Position numbers and translations under genes: made by a program. A model generated the notes under the pieces. It made no database searches, was not told the DNA's origin, and saw only the letters and a list, made by a program, of their open reading frames with translations. 35,780 nt of DNA from Candidatus Multivorans thiocomprendens (GTDB lineage: Bacteria > Acidobacteriota > Thermoanaerobaculia > Multivoradales > Multivoraceae), in NCBI GenBank assembly GCA_027493375.1, contig JAPVWO010000113.1, positions 1-35,780 on the forward strand. Direction: 5' to 3'. Of this stretch, positions 1-8,688 are shown one piece after another. Each line of letters starts with the position of its first letter. Positions within the stretch are counted from its first letter, which is position 1.

Positions 1-95
1 CTCTGAACCAGGCGTACCCAGTACCGGACACACCGATTCCACGCTAAGCCCCGTACCTGCAAGGGATTCCCAAGCCTGATCCTCAGAACTTCGGC

Positions 96-977
96 CTAGG
101 GTTGAACGAGGTTCTCGTAGGCCTCGGGTCGCCGGTCGCGGTAGAACTGCCACACCGAGCGCACCTCGTCGATCATCCCGAGGTCGAGGTCCGCCACCAG
201 GAGCTCGTCCTGGTCCTTCGACGCCTGGGCGACGATCTCACCCCTCGGGCTGACGAAGTAGCTGCTGCCGTAGAAGGAGCCCAGGTCCCACGGCTTCTCC
301 GTGCCGACCCGGTTGACGCAGCCCATGAAGTAGCCGTTGGCGACCGCGTGGGCCGGCTGCTCGATCGTCCACAGGTGGTCGGAGAGGCCGGCGACGGTGG
401 CCGACGGGTTGTAGACGACCTCGGCGCCGGCGAGGCCCAGGGCACGCGCGCCCTCGGGGAAGTGGCGGTCGTAGCAGATGTAGACGCCGATCCGCCCGAA
501 GGCGGTGTCGAAGACCGGGTAGCCGAGGTTGCCGGGGCGGAAGAAGTACTTCTCCCAGAAGCCGGCCACCTGCGGGATGTGGGTCTTGCGGTACTTGCCG
601 ACGTAGCTGCCGTCGGCGTCGATCACCGCGGCCGTGTTGTAGAGGATGCCCGCGGTCTCGCGCTCGTAGACCGGCACGACGATCACCATGCCGAACCGGC
701 GCGCGTACTCCGCCATCCGCTCCGTGGCCGGGCCGGGAACCGGCTCCGCGGCGGCGAACCAGCTCGAGTCCTGGCCGGGGCAGAAGTACGGCGTGTTGAA
801 CACCTCCTGCAGGCAGAGAACCTGGACGCCCCGGAGGCCCGCCTCCTCGATGCAGGGAATGTGCTTGGCCGTCATCGCCTCCACCGTGGCGGCGACCTCC
901 TCGGCCGACGCGCCGTCGCCGCAGGTGCCGTCCGGCAGCGACATCTGGATCAGACCGGACTTCAACATTCTGCTCAT
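96..977 (-). CDS. Beta-ureidopropionase-type carbon-nitrogen hydrolase
   Basis: A 293-residue cytoplasmic enzyme of the nitrilase superfamily. The Glu-Lys-Cys catalytic triad is visible: E58 in LQEVFNTPYF, K131 in YRKTHIP and C168 in ICYDRHFPEG. The surrounding sequence (GNLGYPVF, NPSAT, NRVGTE, FYGSSYF) resembles eukaryotic beta-ureidopropionase more than the plant or bacterial nitrilases. The expected reaction is hydrolysis of N-carbamoyl-beta-alanine to beta-alanine, CO2 and ammonia. It lies 8 bp downstream of the dihydropyrimidinase gene on the same strand, with an AGGAGA ribosome site in the gap, so the two should be co-transcribed and act as consecutive steps. An N-carbamoyl amino acid or N-carbamoylputrescine amidase is the main alternative; the partner enzyme argues for the ureidopropionase role. 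Confidence 0.88.
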   Translation of the reverse strand: MSRMLKSGLIQMSLPDGTCGDGASAEEVAATVEAMTAKHIPCIEEAGLRGVQVLCLQEVFNTPYFCPGQDSSWFAAAEPVPGPATERMAEYARRFGMVIVVPVYERETAGILYNTAAVIDADGSYVGKYRKTHIPQVAGFWEKYFFRPGNLGYPVFDTAFGRIGVYICYDRHFPEGARALGLAGAEVVYNPSATVAGLSDHLWTIEQPAHAVANGYFMGCVNRVGTEKPWDLGSFYGSSYFVSPRGEIVAQASKDQDELLVADLDLGMIDEVRSVWQFYRDRRPEAYENLVQP

Positions 978-985
978 GTCATCTC

Positions 986-2407
986 CTAGTACGGCCCGCC
1001 GAACAGCCCTCGCTTCAGGAAGTTACCCCCGCCGGCCCGGCCGTGCCAGACGTTGTCCTCGACCACCACGCGGCCCCGGCTGATCACGATCTCCGAGATC
1101 CCCTGTACCTCGATGCCCTCGAAGGCGTTGTAGTCCACGTTCATGTGGTGCGTGTGGGGGTTGTCGACGCTGATCGTCTCCCGGCGGTCCGGGTTGAAGA
1201 TGACGATGTCGGCGTCGCTGCCCACGGCGATCGTCCCCTTCTTCGGGAACATCCCGAACAGCTTGGCCGCCGCCGTCGAGGTCAGGTCGACGAACTTGTT
1301 GACCGATAGCCGGCCACCCACGACGCCACCGTTGTAGACCAGGCTCATCCGGTTCTCGACTCCCGGACCGCCGTTCGGGATCTTGCTGAAGTCATCTACC
1401 CCCAAGACCTTCTGGTCCTTGAAACTGAAGGGGCAGTGGTCGGTCGAGACGCTCCGCAGATCGCCCAGGCCGAGGCCCCGCCAGAGCTGTTCCTGGTTCC
1501 ACTTCTCGCGCAGCGGCGGCGTCATCACGTACTTCGCGCCCTCGAAGTCCTCGTGGTCGCCCGGAGACCGCCCGGAAGGCCGGTCGTAGTGACTGAGGTC
1601 CAGGAACAGGTACTGCGTGCAGGTCTCGGCGAACACCTGGGCCTCCCGGGCGCGGGCCAGCCTGACCTCTTCGAGCGCGTCCGCGCAGCTCACGTGGACG
1701 ATGTAGACGGGCACGCCAGCCACCTCGGCGATCGCGATCGACCGATGGACCCCCTCCGCCTCCATCCGCGTGGGCCGGGTCAGCGCGTGGTACTTCGGCG
1801 CCGTATTCCCCGCGGCGAGCGCCAGCTTGACGATCTCGTCGATGGCGATCCCGTTCTCGGCGTGCATGCACACCAGGCCGCCCTCCTCGCCGGCCTGGCG
1901 CATCGCCCGGAACAGCGTGGCGTCGTCCACGTAGAGCACGCCCGGGTAGGCCATGAACATCTTGTACGAGGTCACGCCTTCGTCGGCCAGCCGGCGCATC
2001 TCCCACAGCCGGTCGTCCTCCATGTCCGTGACGATCATGTGGAAGCCGTAGTCGATGCCCGCCTTGCCGGCGGCTTTTTCCTGCCAAGTCTCGAGGCCCT
2101 CCAGGGTCGAGTGCCCCTTGGTCTGGATCGCGAAGTCGATGATCGACGTCGTGCCGCCGAAGGCCGCCGCCCTGGTGCCGGTCTCGAAGTCGTCGGCACT
2201 CGTCGTGCCGCCGAACGGCATGTCCATGTGGGTGTGCGGGTCGATGCCGCCCGGCATGACCAGCCGGCCGGCCGCATCGATCGCGCGGTCGGCCTCGACC
2301 TCCAGGTCACGGCCAATGAGCGAGACCGTCTCGTCCTCGACGAAGATGTCGGCGTGGTAGTCGTCCACCGCCGTCACGATGCGACCGTTACGAATCAACA
2401 GGGACAT
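986..2407 (-). CDS. hydA: Dihydropyrimidinase / hydantoinase
   Basis: A 473-residue cyclic amidohydrolase that should open the dihydrouracil or hydantoin ring. All binuclear metal-site residues are present: H58 and H60 (HTHMD), K149 (SYKMF, the lysine that is carboxylated), H182 (MHAENG), H238 (VHVSC) and D323 (STDHCPF). The start is the ATG at 2407, preceded on the minus strand by GGAGAGGAGGAACACC, a strong ribosome site; the reading frame continues upstream only because it runs antiparallel inside the S9 peptidase gene. Length matches the family. It is followed after 8 bp by the ureidopropionase-type hydrolase. No dihydropyrimidine dehydrogenase is in the window. Substrate (pyrimidine versus hydantoin) cannot be settled from sequence alone. 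Confidence 0.93.
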   Translation of the reverse strand: MSLLIRNGRIVTAVDDYHADIFVEDETVSLIGRDLEVEADRAIDAAGRLVMPGGIDPHTHMDMPFGGTTSADDFETGTRAAAFGGTTSIIDFAIQTKGHSTLEGLETWQEKAAGKAGIDYGFHMIVTDMEDDRLWEMRRLADEGVTSYKMFMAYPGVLYVDDATLFRAMRQAGEEGGLVCMHAENGIAIDEIVKLALAAGNTAPKYHALTRPTRMEAEGVHRSIAIAEVAGVPVYIVHVSCADALEEVRLARAREAQVFAETCTQYLFLDLSHYDRPSGRSPGDHEDFEGAKYVMTPPLREKWNQEQLWRGLGLGDLRSVSTDHCPFSFKDQKVLGVDDFSKIPNGGPGVENRMSLVYNGGVVGGRLSVNKFVDLTSTAAAKLFGMFPKKGTIAVGSDADIVIFNPDRRETISVDNPHTHHMNVDYNAFEGIEVQGISEIVISRGRVVVEDNVWHGRAGGGNFLKRGLFGGPY

Positions 2408-4374
2408 GGTGTTCCTCCTCTCCGGCGCACCATCTGCGTCGGCACCTTTCGGATCTTCAGCGCCTGGTAGTACTGCTCGGTCTGTCCCATCGGCGTGCGC
2501 AGGTCCCGTTCCCCTGTGATCAGCATCGTCGGCGTCGTGACGTTGCCGACGAGGGACAGGGGCGAGCGGGCCCAGTAGTGCTCCAGCATGCCGTCCTCCC
2601 AAACCGGGCCGGGGAACCAGTACTGGTAGTAGGACGCGTACCCGTCCGACGTGAGCGAGAAGCTGATCCAGTCGATGACCGGCTTCTGTGACACGGCAGC
2701 GCCAAAGCGGTCGGTCTTCCCGACGATCCACGCCGTCAGCACTCCGCCGCCACTGCCGCCGGTGACCATCAGATTGTCCTCGTCGATATAGCCCAGCTCG
2801 ATCAGTGCGTCGACGCCCGACATCAGGTCGTCGTAGTCGCGGCCGGGATAGGCGTGGTGGATCAGGTTGCCGAACTCCTCGCCATAGCTCGTGCTGCCGC
2901 GCGGGTTGGTGTAGAAGACGACGTAGCCCGCCGCCGCATAGAACTGGACCTCGGCCGCGAAGCGCGGGCCGTAGTTGGCGAACGGGCCGCCGTGAATCTC
3001 GAGAACGAGCGGGTACTTGCGAGAGGGGTCGAAGTCCGCGGGCTTGGCGATCCAGCCATGCACGGGACGGCCGTCGTGCGAGGACTCCCACCAGATCTCC
3101 TCGACCGCGGCAAGCTCCTTGTGGGCAAGAAGGTCCTCGTTGAGGCCGGTGATCCGGCGCGGTTCGGTCCCCGCCCGGCCGACGGCGACATCCGCTGGGC
3201 GCGCCGGCGAATTGATGGTGAAGGCAAAGCTCCCGTCGCGAGCCACGGTGTAGGAACCGCCGCCGTAGGGTCGGCCGAGGGCGACGCCGCCCAGGTCGGC
3301 GGCAAGGTCGGTGACTTTGCCGTCGAGGGTGACGTTCGCGACCCTGGTCGTGCCCCGGTCGTCGTACTGGAAGAAGAGGGAGCGACCATCCGCGGCCCAG
3401 TCGAGATTGCCCACATCACGGTCCAGGTCGCCGACGCCGCGGGCGCCGCCGCCGTCCCGATCCATGATGTACAGGCGGGAGACCTGGTAGCCCTGATGGC
3501 GATCGTCGAAGCCCGTGTACGCGATCCGGGAACCGTCGGGCGACACGGCCGGACCGCCATCCGGGCCGAAGCGGTCGGTGAGCTGGCGTAGCTCCCCCGT
3601 CTCGACCGAGATCTCGAAGACCTCGCTGTCGCGGACATCGAAGTCGGGATTGCCCCGGTTGGCGCTGAAGACGATCGAGCGGGAGTCGGGCGACCAGGAC
3701 AGTCCGCCGCCGTGATCGTACGCACCGCTCGTCAACTGGCGCGGCGTGCCCCCATCCGCGGGAAGAACGAAGACATGGCTGTGTCCGTCCGGGAGATATC
3801 CGCGACCGTCCGCCCGGTAGCGGAGCTTCGAGATCACTCGTGCCGGCGTCGTCCACTCGGCGCCCTCGGGCCTGGACGGCATCTTCGCGAAGGCCGGGGC
3901 CGGTTCGGGCACGAACATCGTCATGGCGATCCAGTTCCCGTCGGGCGACCAGGCGATGTTCCCGGGGGACTCGGTCACGTTCGTGAGTTCCGCCGTCTGG
4001 CCGGTGTCCATCCAGCGCACGAACAGTTGGTTCGTGCCTCCACTCGAGCCCACATACAGCAGGCGATCTCCGTCAGGAGACCAGCGCGGCGAGCTCACCG
4101 AGCCGCTTCCGTCCGTGATCGCACGGTGGTTCGAGCCGTCCGCGGCGACCACCCACAGCGCGGAGCGCGCTTTGTCCGTCATGACGTCGAAGCCGCGCCG
4201 GACGTACACGACCCGGTCGCCGTCGGGCGATATGCGGGGGTCGTCGGCCACCTCCATTTCGAAGACATCCAGGTACTGGAGCCTGTCGGGGTCGGCAGCC
4301 TCTTCGTTGACCTGGCCGACCAGCGGCCCGGTCGCGAGAGCGAGAGCGAACAGCGATGCGTGTTTCTTCGTCAT
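2395..4374 (-). pseudogene. S9 prolyl oligopeptidase-family peptidase, 3' truncated
   Basis: A secreted serine peptidase of the DPP-IV/acylaminoacyl-peptidase type. It has a signal peptide (residues 1-20, ending LVGQ), a TolB/WD40-like propeller with repeated SPDG blades (about 45-400), and an alpha/beta hydrolase domain. The nucleophile S541 (TGGSGGG) and Asp624 (GERDLRTP) are present. The protein then stops at residue 659 directly after KVPTQMV, where relatives continue with a short strand and the E-x-H-G segment carrying the catalytic His. The last ten residues (RRRGGTPCPC) are read from the ribosome site and start of the downstream dihydropyrimidinase gene. Start is the ATG after AGGGGA. 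Without His the enzyme should be inactive, so I call it a pseudogene; translation of an inactive protein remains possible. Confidence 0.85.
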
Positions 4375-4398
4375 TCCAGTCCCCTGTCGCGAAGCGTA

Positions 4399-4847
4399 CT
4401 AGCCGGTCGGTGCCAGGCCGTACACGCGCACCGCGTTGCCGCCCAGACCGTGTACACCGGGTAGAACAGACGGTCGGTGGGAGGCAGCCCCCATAGCCAG
4501 GGAAGCACCCGGACGGCCTTGAAGCCGAGCTCCCCGGCGCAGCGGCGAACTTCCCGCGCCGCGTCCATGGGCCGCGCGAGGTTCACCGAACCAACGCCCA
4601 CGAGCCGCCCGCCCGACTCGCCGACGAACCCGGCGACCTCGTCGTTGGAGATCAGGGCAGCGCCCGGTCCGTGCCAGGCGCTGATCAGCATCCGGTCGAC
4701 GCCGCCACGGTCCATCGCCCGCAGCGTCTCCGACAGCGGCAACTGTTCGGTCGGGGCCTCCTGCCGGTTCCAGCGCCGCAGGGACGCGAACATCTCGTGC
4801 TGCGCGTGCCGCAGCGTGGGGTGCTGCCCCCAAGCGTCGACGATCAT
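4399..4847 (-). pseudogene. Amidohydrolase-2 family protein with internal deletion
   Basis: The first 133 or so codons (ATG at 4847; MIVDAWGQHPT, AWHGPGAALISNDEVAGFV, LGFKAVRVLPWLWGLPPTDRLFYPVY) match the N-terminal half of TIM-barrel amidohydrolases of the decarboxylase-like type. Directly after YPVYTV the frame changes, and the +1 frame reads GGNAVRVYGLAPTG then TAG, which is the usual C-terminal signature of the same family. Roughly 150 residues that should carry the central metal-binding His and the catalytic Asp are missing. The gene therefore consists of its own head and tail joined out of frame. It stands just upstream of the truncated S9 peptidase gene on the same strand. The 182 bp upstream (4848-5029) hold nothing I recognise. 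Confidence 0.82.
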
Positions 4848-5029
4848 CGTTGCAGGCGCAGGACCATACCAGGGCCGGAAACGATGCCAGGCATGTCCAC
4901 GCAACCGCGGCCGGCCGCGACGCCGCTTGCGAAAGCTCAGGCCCCTGGGGAACAGGAGCCTCAACGCCATCGCCGGCACGGCGAAGTTCGTTCGCCACCA
5001 GCCCGGCGAACGGCCAGCCGGAGCGCCGG

Positions 5030-6172
5030 TCACGGCCAGCTGCCTGACCGGCCGTGGCGGATCCAGTCCTCGCGCTGGTCTTCGCCGTCCACCTCGACCA
5101 ACTCGAAGAAGCCGAACATCATCTCGTCCGAGGACTGAAGCCCGAAGGCGACGTCGCGGGTCGGGTCGGGTTGTTGGGGTTCCCCTCGGAGTTGTCGTAG
5201 ACGGCGACGATCTCGATGACGGTCCCCGCCGGCACGAGCTTCGGCTTCTCCGGGTAGTAGAAGAGCCGCCAGTTGAAGTCGTACTCGGGCACTTCCAGGA
5301 GCAACTCGGAGTCGCCCTCCGGATAGTGCGCCGTGTAGGACATCCGCTTCCCGCGCAGGTGCATGTGCGGCAGGTAGGAGACGATCATCGAATCGCGCAC
5401 GATCTCGTGCCGGTACTCGACCCGGTGGTCCGGTGCGCCCGCCGGAATCAGAAAGTCCATCTCGCCGGCGATCACGGCCTGGATCTCCGAGCGCAGCTCG
5501 CCCTCGCCGAAGTGGAGGCCGATGAGCGTCCGGTCCGTCCGCTCTTCGCCGTTCGGGTGGTAGTGCCGGTTCATCACGACGACGGCGCCGGGCTCGAGCC
5601 AGCGCCCGGCGCCCTCCGGAAACTCGGTCGGCGCGGTTCCGGCCCCCCACATCGCCAGGACGTTGAAGTAGCCCCGACCGTCGACCGAGCCGCTGGCGCG
5701 CAGCGCTTCCCTGGGGGTCAGGGGCACGCCGTCCTCCACCATGCCGGTGAAGTCGGCCTTGAAGGCAAGCTGGTGGTGATTCACCCGGGGCGCGCCGGGC
5801 CGAAACTCGACCGCGCGGATCCAGCGACGCTCGGCGATATCGATCGTCACGAACTGGTTCAGGAACAGGTCGGAGCCATCGGCGGGCACGGTGACGGAGG
5901 GCAGTTCGATCACGTAGTCCGGTTCGCCGAGCTGCCAGCCCTCCGTGAACGTCGGCGGCTCGGGCAGGAGAGCCGGATCGCCCGGCTGCCCGCCCCTTTC
6001 GACCCAGGCGACGATCGTGCCGATCTCTTCTTCCGACAAGCTGGGGTCGTTCGCCCACTCTCCGTAGTCGGGGCTTGCGAACCACGGCGGCATCCGGCGG
6101 CCGGCCACGACTCTGGCAATCGAGCGCGCCCACGGTCGCGCCTCGCGGTACGTCATGAGCGACATCGGCGCG
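5030..6172 (-). pseudogene. Copper type II ascorbate-dependent monooxygenase-like protein, broken
   Basis: The homologous part begins at APMSLMTYREARPWARSI (ATG at 6165) and runs through the two-domain copper monooxygenase core. Copper-ligand motifs are visible: VNHHQLAF, NRHYHPNG and PHMHLRGKRM. Relatives carry a cytochrome-c-like CxxCH segment just before the APMSL block; here it is absent, and the upstream DNA instead belongs to a response regulator read from the other strand. Near the C-terminus the frame shifts at about 5169: one frame reads NNPTRPATS, while the other gives the expected DPTRDVAFGLQSSDEMMFGFF and ends at 5030. Restoring one C to the CCC run would rejoin them. The gene is thus damaged at both ends. 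A sequencing indel could explain the frameshift but not the lost N-terminus. Confidence 0.83.
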
Positions 6173-6180
6173 ACCGCCGC

Positions 6181-6444
6181 GTGACCGTCGACGGACGCGT
6201 CGTGCGGCTGACCGCCACCGAGTACGAGCTGCTGCGGATTCTCTCCGCGAACGCCGGACACGTAATGACCTACGAAGCCCTCCTCCGCCGCGTGTGGAGC
6301 GGCCGGGAGCACGCGCAGCCGCAATTGGTCCGGGCCTTCGTCAAGAAGCTGCGGACCAAGCTCGGCGAAGACTCGGGCGACCCGAGGTACATCTTCAACG
6401 AGCGCGGCATCGGCTATCGCATGCCCAAGCCGGGCGAGGTCTGA
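6181..6444 (+). pseudogene. OmpR/PhoB-type response regulator, DNA-binding domain remnant
   Basis: Eighty-seven residues from a GTG codon match the C-terminal winged-helix domain of OmpR-family response regulators: VTVDGRVVRLTATEYELLRIL, then VMTYEALLRRVW, the recognition helix region LVRAFVKKLRTKLGE, and the final hairpin YIFNERGIGYRMPKPGE. The receiver domain with its phospho-accepting Asp is absent; upstream DNA is the copper monooxygenase gene on the opposite strand. The GTG at 6181 sits right at the fragment edge, so a free DNA-binding domain might be translated, but I see no ribosome site in front of it. No sensor kinase lies nearby. It is most simply the tail of a deleted two-component gene. 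Confidence 0.8.
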
Positions 6445-6445
6445 C

Positions 6446-7371
6446 TCAGCGGCGGCGCAGAACGAGTTGGTGCAGGCCGACAGCCCGCAGGGCCTGCCCC
6501 ACTGCCGGTTGAGCCTCACCGCCGGGGTCGAGACCGGCGGCAGCCTGCCGGATGGCCCCGGCCGCGACGGGCAGCGTAGCGGCCGGCGGCATCAGCTCGG
6601 TCATGGCGCGAAAGAAGATGCGCTCGACCTCGCCGCGACCCGCGTCGCCGACGCCCTCGACGCTCAGCCCGGTCGTGCGATTCACTCCGCCCTCGATCGC
6701 AAGATGAAACGCGTGGCTCAGAATCGTCGAGTTCCAGTGCTCGCCGCCGTAACCGGGTCCGCCGACCGGGAAGGCGAAGCGGCCATCGACGAACACCGCT
6801 TCGGAATACGTCCACAGCACCGTCGGCTCGTCGTCATCCTCGTCCGGCAGCCCTGGATTGGACGTGTTCCGCGCACGGACGATGACGAACTCGTAGCGGC
6901 CGGCGTATGCGTCCGGATAGGGACGGTCGGCGCCGCCGACGACGCTGAGCGATCCGGGGTCCGCGAGCGAGCGGACGGGATCTTCGCCCGGGAGTCGCCG
7001 CCCGCACCCACGACCGACTGCCTGCGGAACAGGTCGGCAACGTGCAGGACGCGCCCGTCGCCGGCGTCGACGTAGTAGGCCCGCCCGTCGCTCGCGACGA
7101 CGCGATACGCCAGTGCGTGCGCGCCGTCAGGCAGGGGCAGGACGACGAGGCGAGAGACGACTGCAAGGTCGCCGTTTCGGATCATTCGATCGATGGCCGC
7201 ATCCCACTCCTGGAGGGCATCAAGGCTGACGGTACCTCGCGCCGCGGCCACCGAAACCGCGTCTTGCTGCTGAGCGCCCGCGCCCGTTCCCGCCGCGGTC
7301 GCGATCGCGACCAGGCAGGAGGCGCGGACGAATCCTGCCCATAGCGCAGTGCGGCTCTTCTCGTCGGTCAT
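6446..7371 (-). pseudogene. M4-like metallopeptidase with catalytic core deleted
   Basis: This is a decayed paralogue of the intact peptidase at 23817-25673. The ATG at 7371 opens a signal peptide (ending GAGAQ) and propeptide region; ALAYRVVASDGRAYYVDAGDG aligns with VLAWSAPMQDLHTWFIDADGG of the intact protein. At about 6990 the frame changes, and the next frame reads GEDPVRSLADPGSLSV, then YEFVIVRARN and EHWNSTILSHAFHLAIEGG, ending at 6446. The second part aligns with the C-terminal helical domain of the paralogue (GVHWNSTILSHAFYLAIEGG). The segment with the zinc ligands is gone. About 90 residues also appear to be missing in frame from the propeptide, between GDLAVVSR and LVVLPLPDG. It cannot be an active peptidase. 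Confidence 0.83.
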
Positions 7372-7845
7372 GCCTTCAGACACCAGAGGCTGACGGAAAG
7401 TCACCGATATCTGAGAGATAAAGCGAGTCGATTTGCTGACGCTTCTGTGAAACGCGACAATCAACAGCGCCGAAAGGGCCTCGCTGACGTGCTTGCGGTG
7501 TGCCCCGCCAACGAACCACGTCCGACCAGGGAGACAAGGAGTCGCAGTGAAGGAGACTCGCGACGAAATGCGGCGCACCCGCGCGTTTCACGCAATCGTC
7601 GTCATTGTTCGCGGAGACATCGCAAACACATCAGATTGTTCGTGGCACACTGGCTTGCGTGCCTCGTGCAGGTGAGATCTCCTGACATGCCGGCCCGGCG
7701 CCTGGTCCACGCCGTCCTGCCGGCGGTTCCCGTCTCCGCCGGCGGTCTGCACGCGGTCGTGGACCTTCGGCTGCGGTTCTGAAGGCCTGTGCGGCCAGAG
7801 ACTCAGCAGAGGGTGCGCTGGGAGTTCGGTACCGGAGAAACGTAG
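7372..7845. other. Intergenic region with one doubtful 31-codon reading frame
   Basis: This 474-bp stretch separates the broken metallopeptidase from the bactofilin gene. I see no recognisable complete gene or RNA. A 31-codon frame at 7687-7782 (+) starts MPARRLVHAVLP and ends VVDLRLRF, finishing on an aromatic residue as outer-membrane beta-strands do. It could be the joined head and tail of a deleted outer-membrane protein, like the neighbouring remnants, but it is too short to be sure. The promoter of the bactofilin gene must also lie here; I could not identify it with confidence. Confidence 0.35.
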
Positions 7846-8247
7846 ATGGCGTTCTTCAAGAGAGAACCTGACGAGTCGGCGGCGGACGCTTCGCCGAGGA
7901 CGTACGTGGCGGCCGGCTCCCGCATCGAAGGCAGCATCTCAGGCGAAACGGAGGTTGTGGTCGACGGTTCCCTGGACGGGTGCGTGAGACTCGAGGGTCG
8001 CTTCGTCGTCGGTAGCCGCGGCCGCATCGAAGGCGAGGTGACGGCCCGGTCGGTTCAGGTCTCGGGCCATGTGCACGGCAAGGTCAGGGCAGCGGAGAAG
8101 ATCGAGGTGGCGCACTCGGGATCGATCGCGGGGGATCTGACGGCGCCGCTCATCTCGATCGCCGAGGGCGGGGTCTGCAACGGCCGGATCGAGATGACCG
8201 GAGCGCTGGCGATCGGCTCGCCATCCGCCTCGCTGCCGGAGGGCTAG
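7846..8247 (+). CDS. Bactofilin (polymer-forming cytoskeletal protein)
   Basis: A 133-residue protein consisting of an N-terminal tail (MAFFKREPDES) and a right-handed beta-helix of short glycine-rich rungs: GSRIEGSISGETEVVVDGSLDGCV, GSRGRIEGEVTARSVQVSGHVHGKV, GSIAGDLTAPLISIAEGG. This is the bactofilin (DUF583) pattern. Members self-assemble without nucleotide into filaments at the inner membrane and help position cell-wall enzymes or shape the cell. The ATG is preceded by GGAG at 8-nt spacing. It is the only intact gene within the 2.4-8.9 kb cluster of broken genes, which fits a role that selection keeps. Which bactofilin subtype it is cannot be told. Confidence 0.92.
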   Translation: MAFFKREPDESAADASPRTYVAAGSRIEGSISGETEVVVDGSLDGCVRLEGRFVVGSRGRIEGEVTARSVQVSGHVHGKVRAAEKIEVAHSGSIAGDLTAPLISIAEGGVCNGRIEMTGALAIGSPSASLPEG

Positions 8248-8248
8248 A

Positions 8249-8688
8249 GTGACGGCCGCGGTCGGTCTGGCCGTCCTCGCTCTCTTCGGCGGTCTGACGC
8301 GGCCCGCCGCGGCCCAGGGCGGCGTGGTTTCCGGAGACGTGGTGGGGAGGCCGACGAGACCACGGAGAACGAGGCCACGTTGCAATCGCCCTGCTCACGG
8401 ACGACGACCCGGGCAACCACCCGCCTCAGTCGGGCTGCATCTACGCCCATCAGGCCCTGATCCGGCCCGACACCACGCTGAACCGCGAGATCGGGATCCG
8501 GCGATCGTGGCAGCGCGGCAACGCGAGCGCCACCGTCCTCCACGTCGACTGGACGGATATCCAGGTGCTACGTCGGCAACGTGCTCACGCGGACCGGCAT
8601 GCGCTCCGGAGGCGAGACACTGCCGTCCTACGACCTCCACAACCTGTCGGCCGCGATCTTGAGGAACGCCTGGACCTTGACCCTCTAG
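8249..8688 (+). pseudogene. TonB-dependent receptor remnants (three pieces)
   Basis: Three receptor-like pieces follow each other in different frames. First comes a GTG start with a signal peptide (VLALFGGLTRPAAAQ) one base after the bactofilin stop. Next, around 8387-8565, is a beta-barrel stretch, LLTDDDPGNHPPQSGC then PDTTLNREIGIRRSWQRG and HVDWTDIQV. Then, after a frame change at about 8566, comes YVGNVLTRTG, GGETLPSYDLHNLSAAI and LRNAWTLTL, which resembles a distal barrel strand set. The stop at 8686-8688 is created at the junction with the opposing remnant. The total, under 150 codons, is a small fraction of a normal receptor of 700-1000 residues. It is non-functional as a transporter; the assignment of the first piece is the least certain. 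Confidence 0.6.

Noticed and set aside
1..95. Possible tRNA or small RNA at the left edge
   Set aside because: No cloverleaf, no acceptor stem and no hairpin with T-run could be made out.
4477..6180. A 655-residue plus-strand regulator
   Set aside because: Only the last 87 codons resemble a response regulator; the rest is antisense to the monooxygenase and amidohydrolase genes and has no domain.
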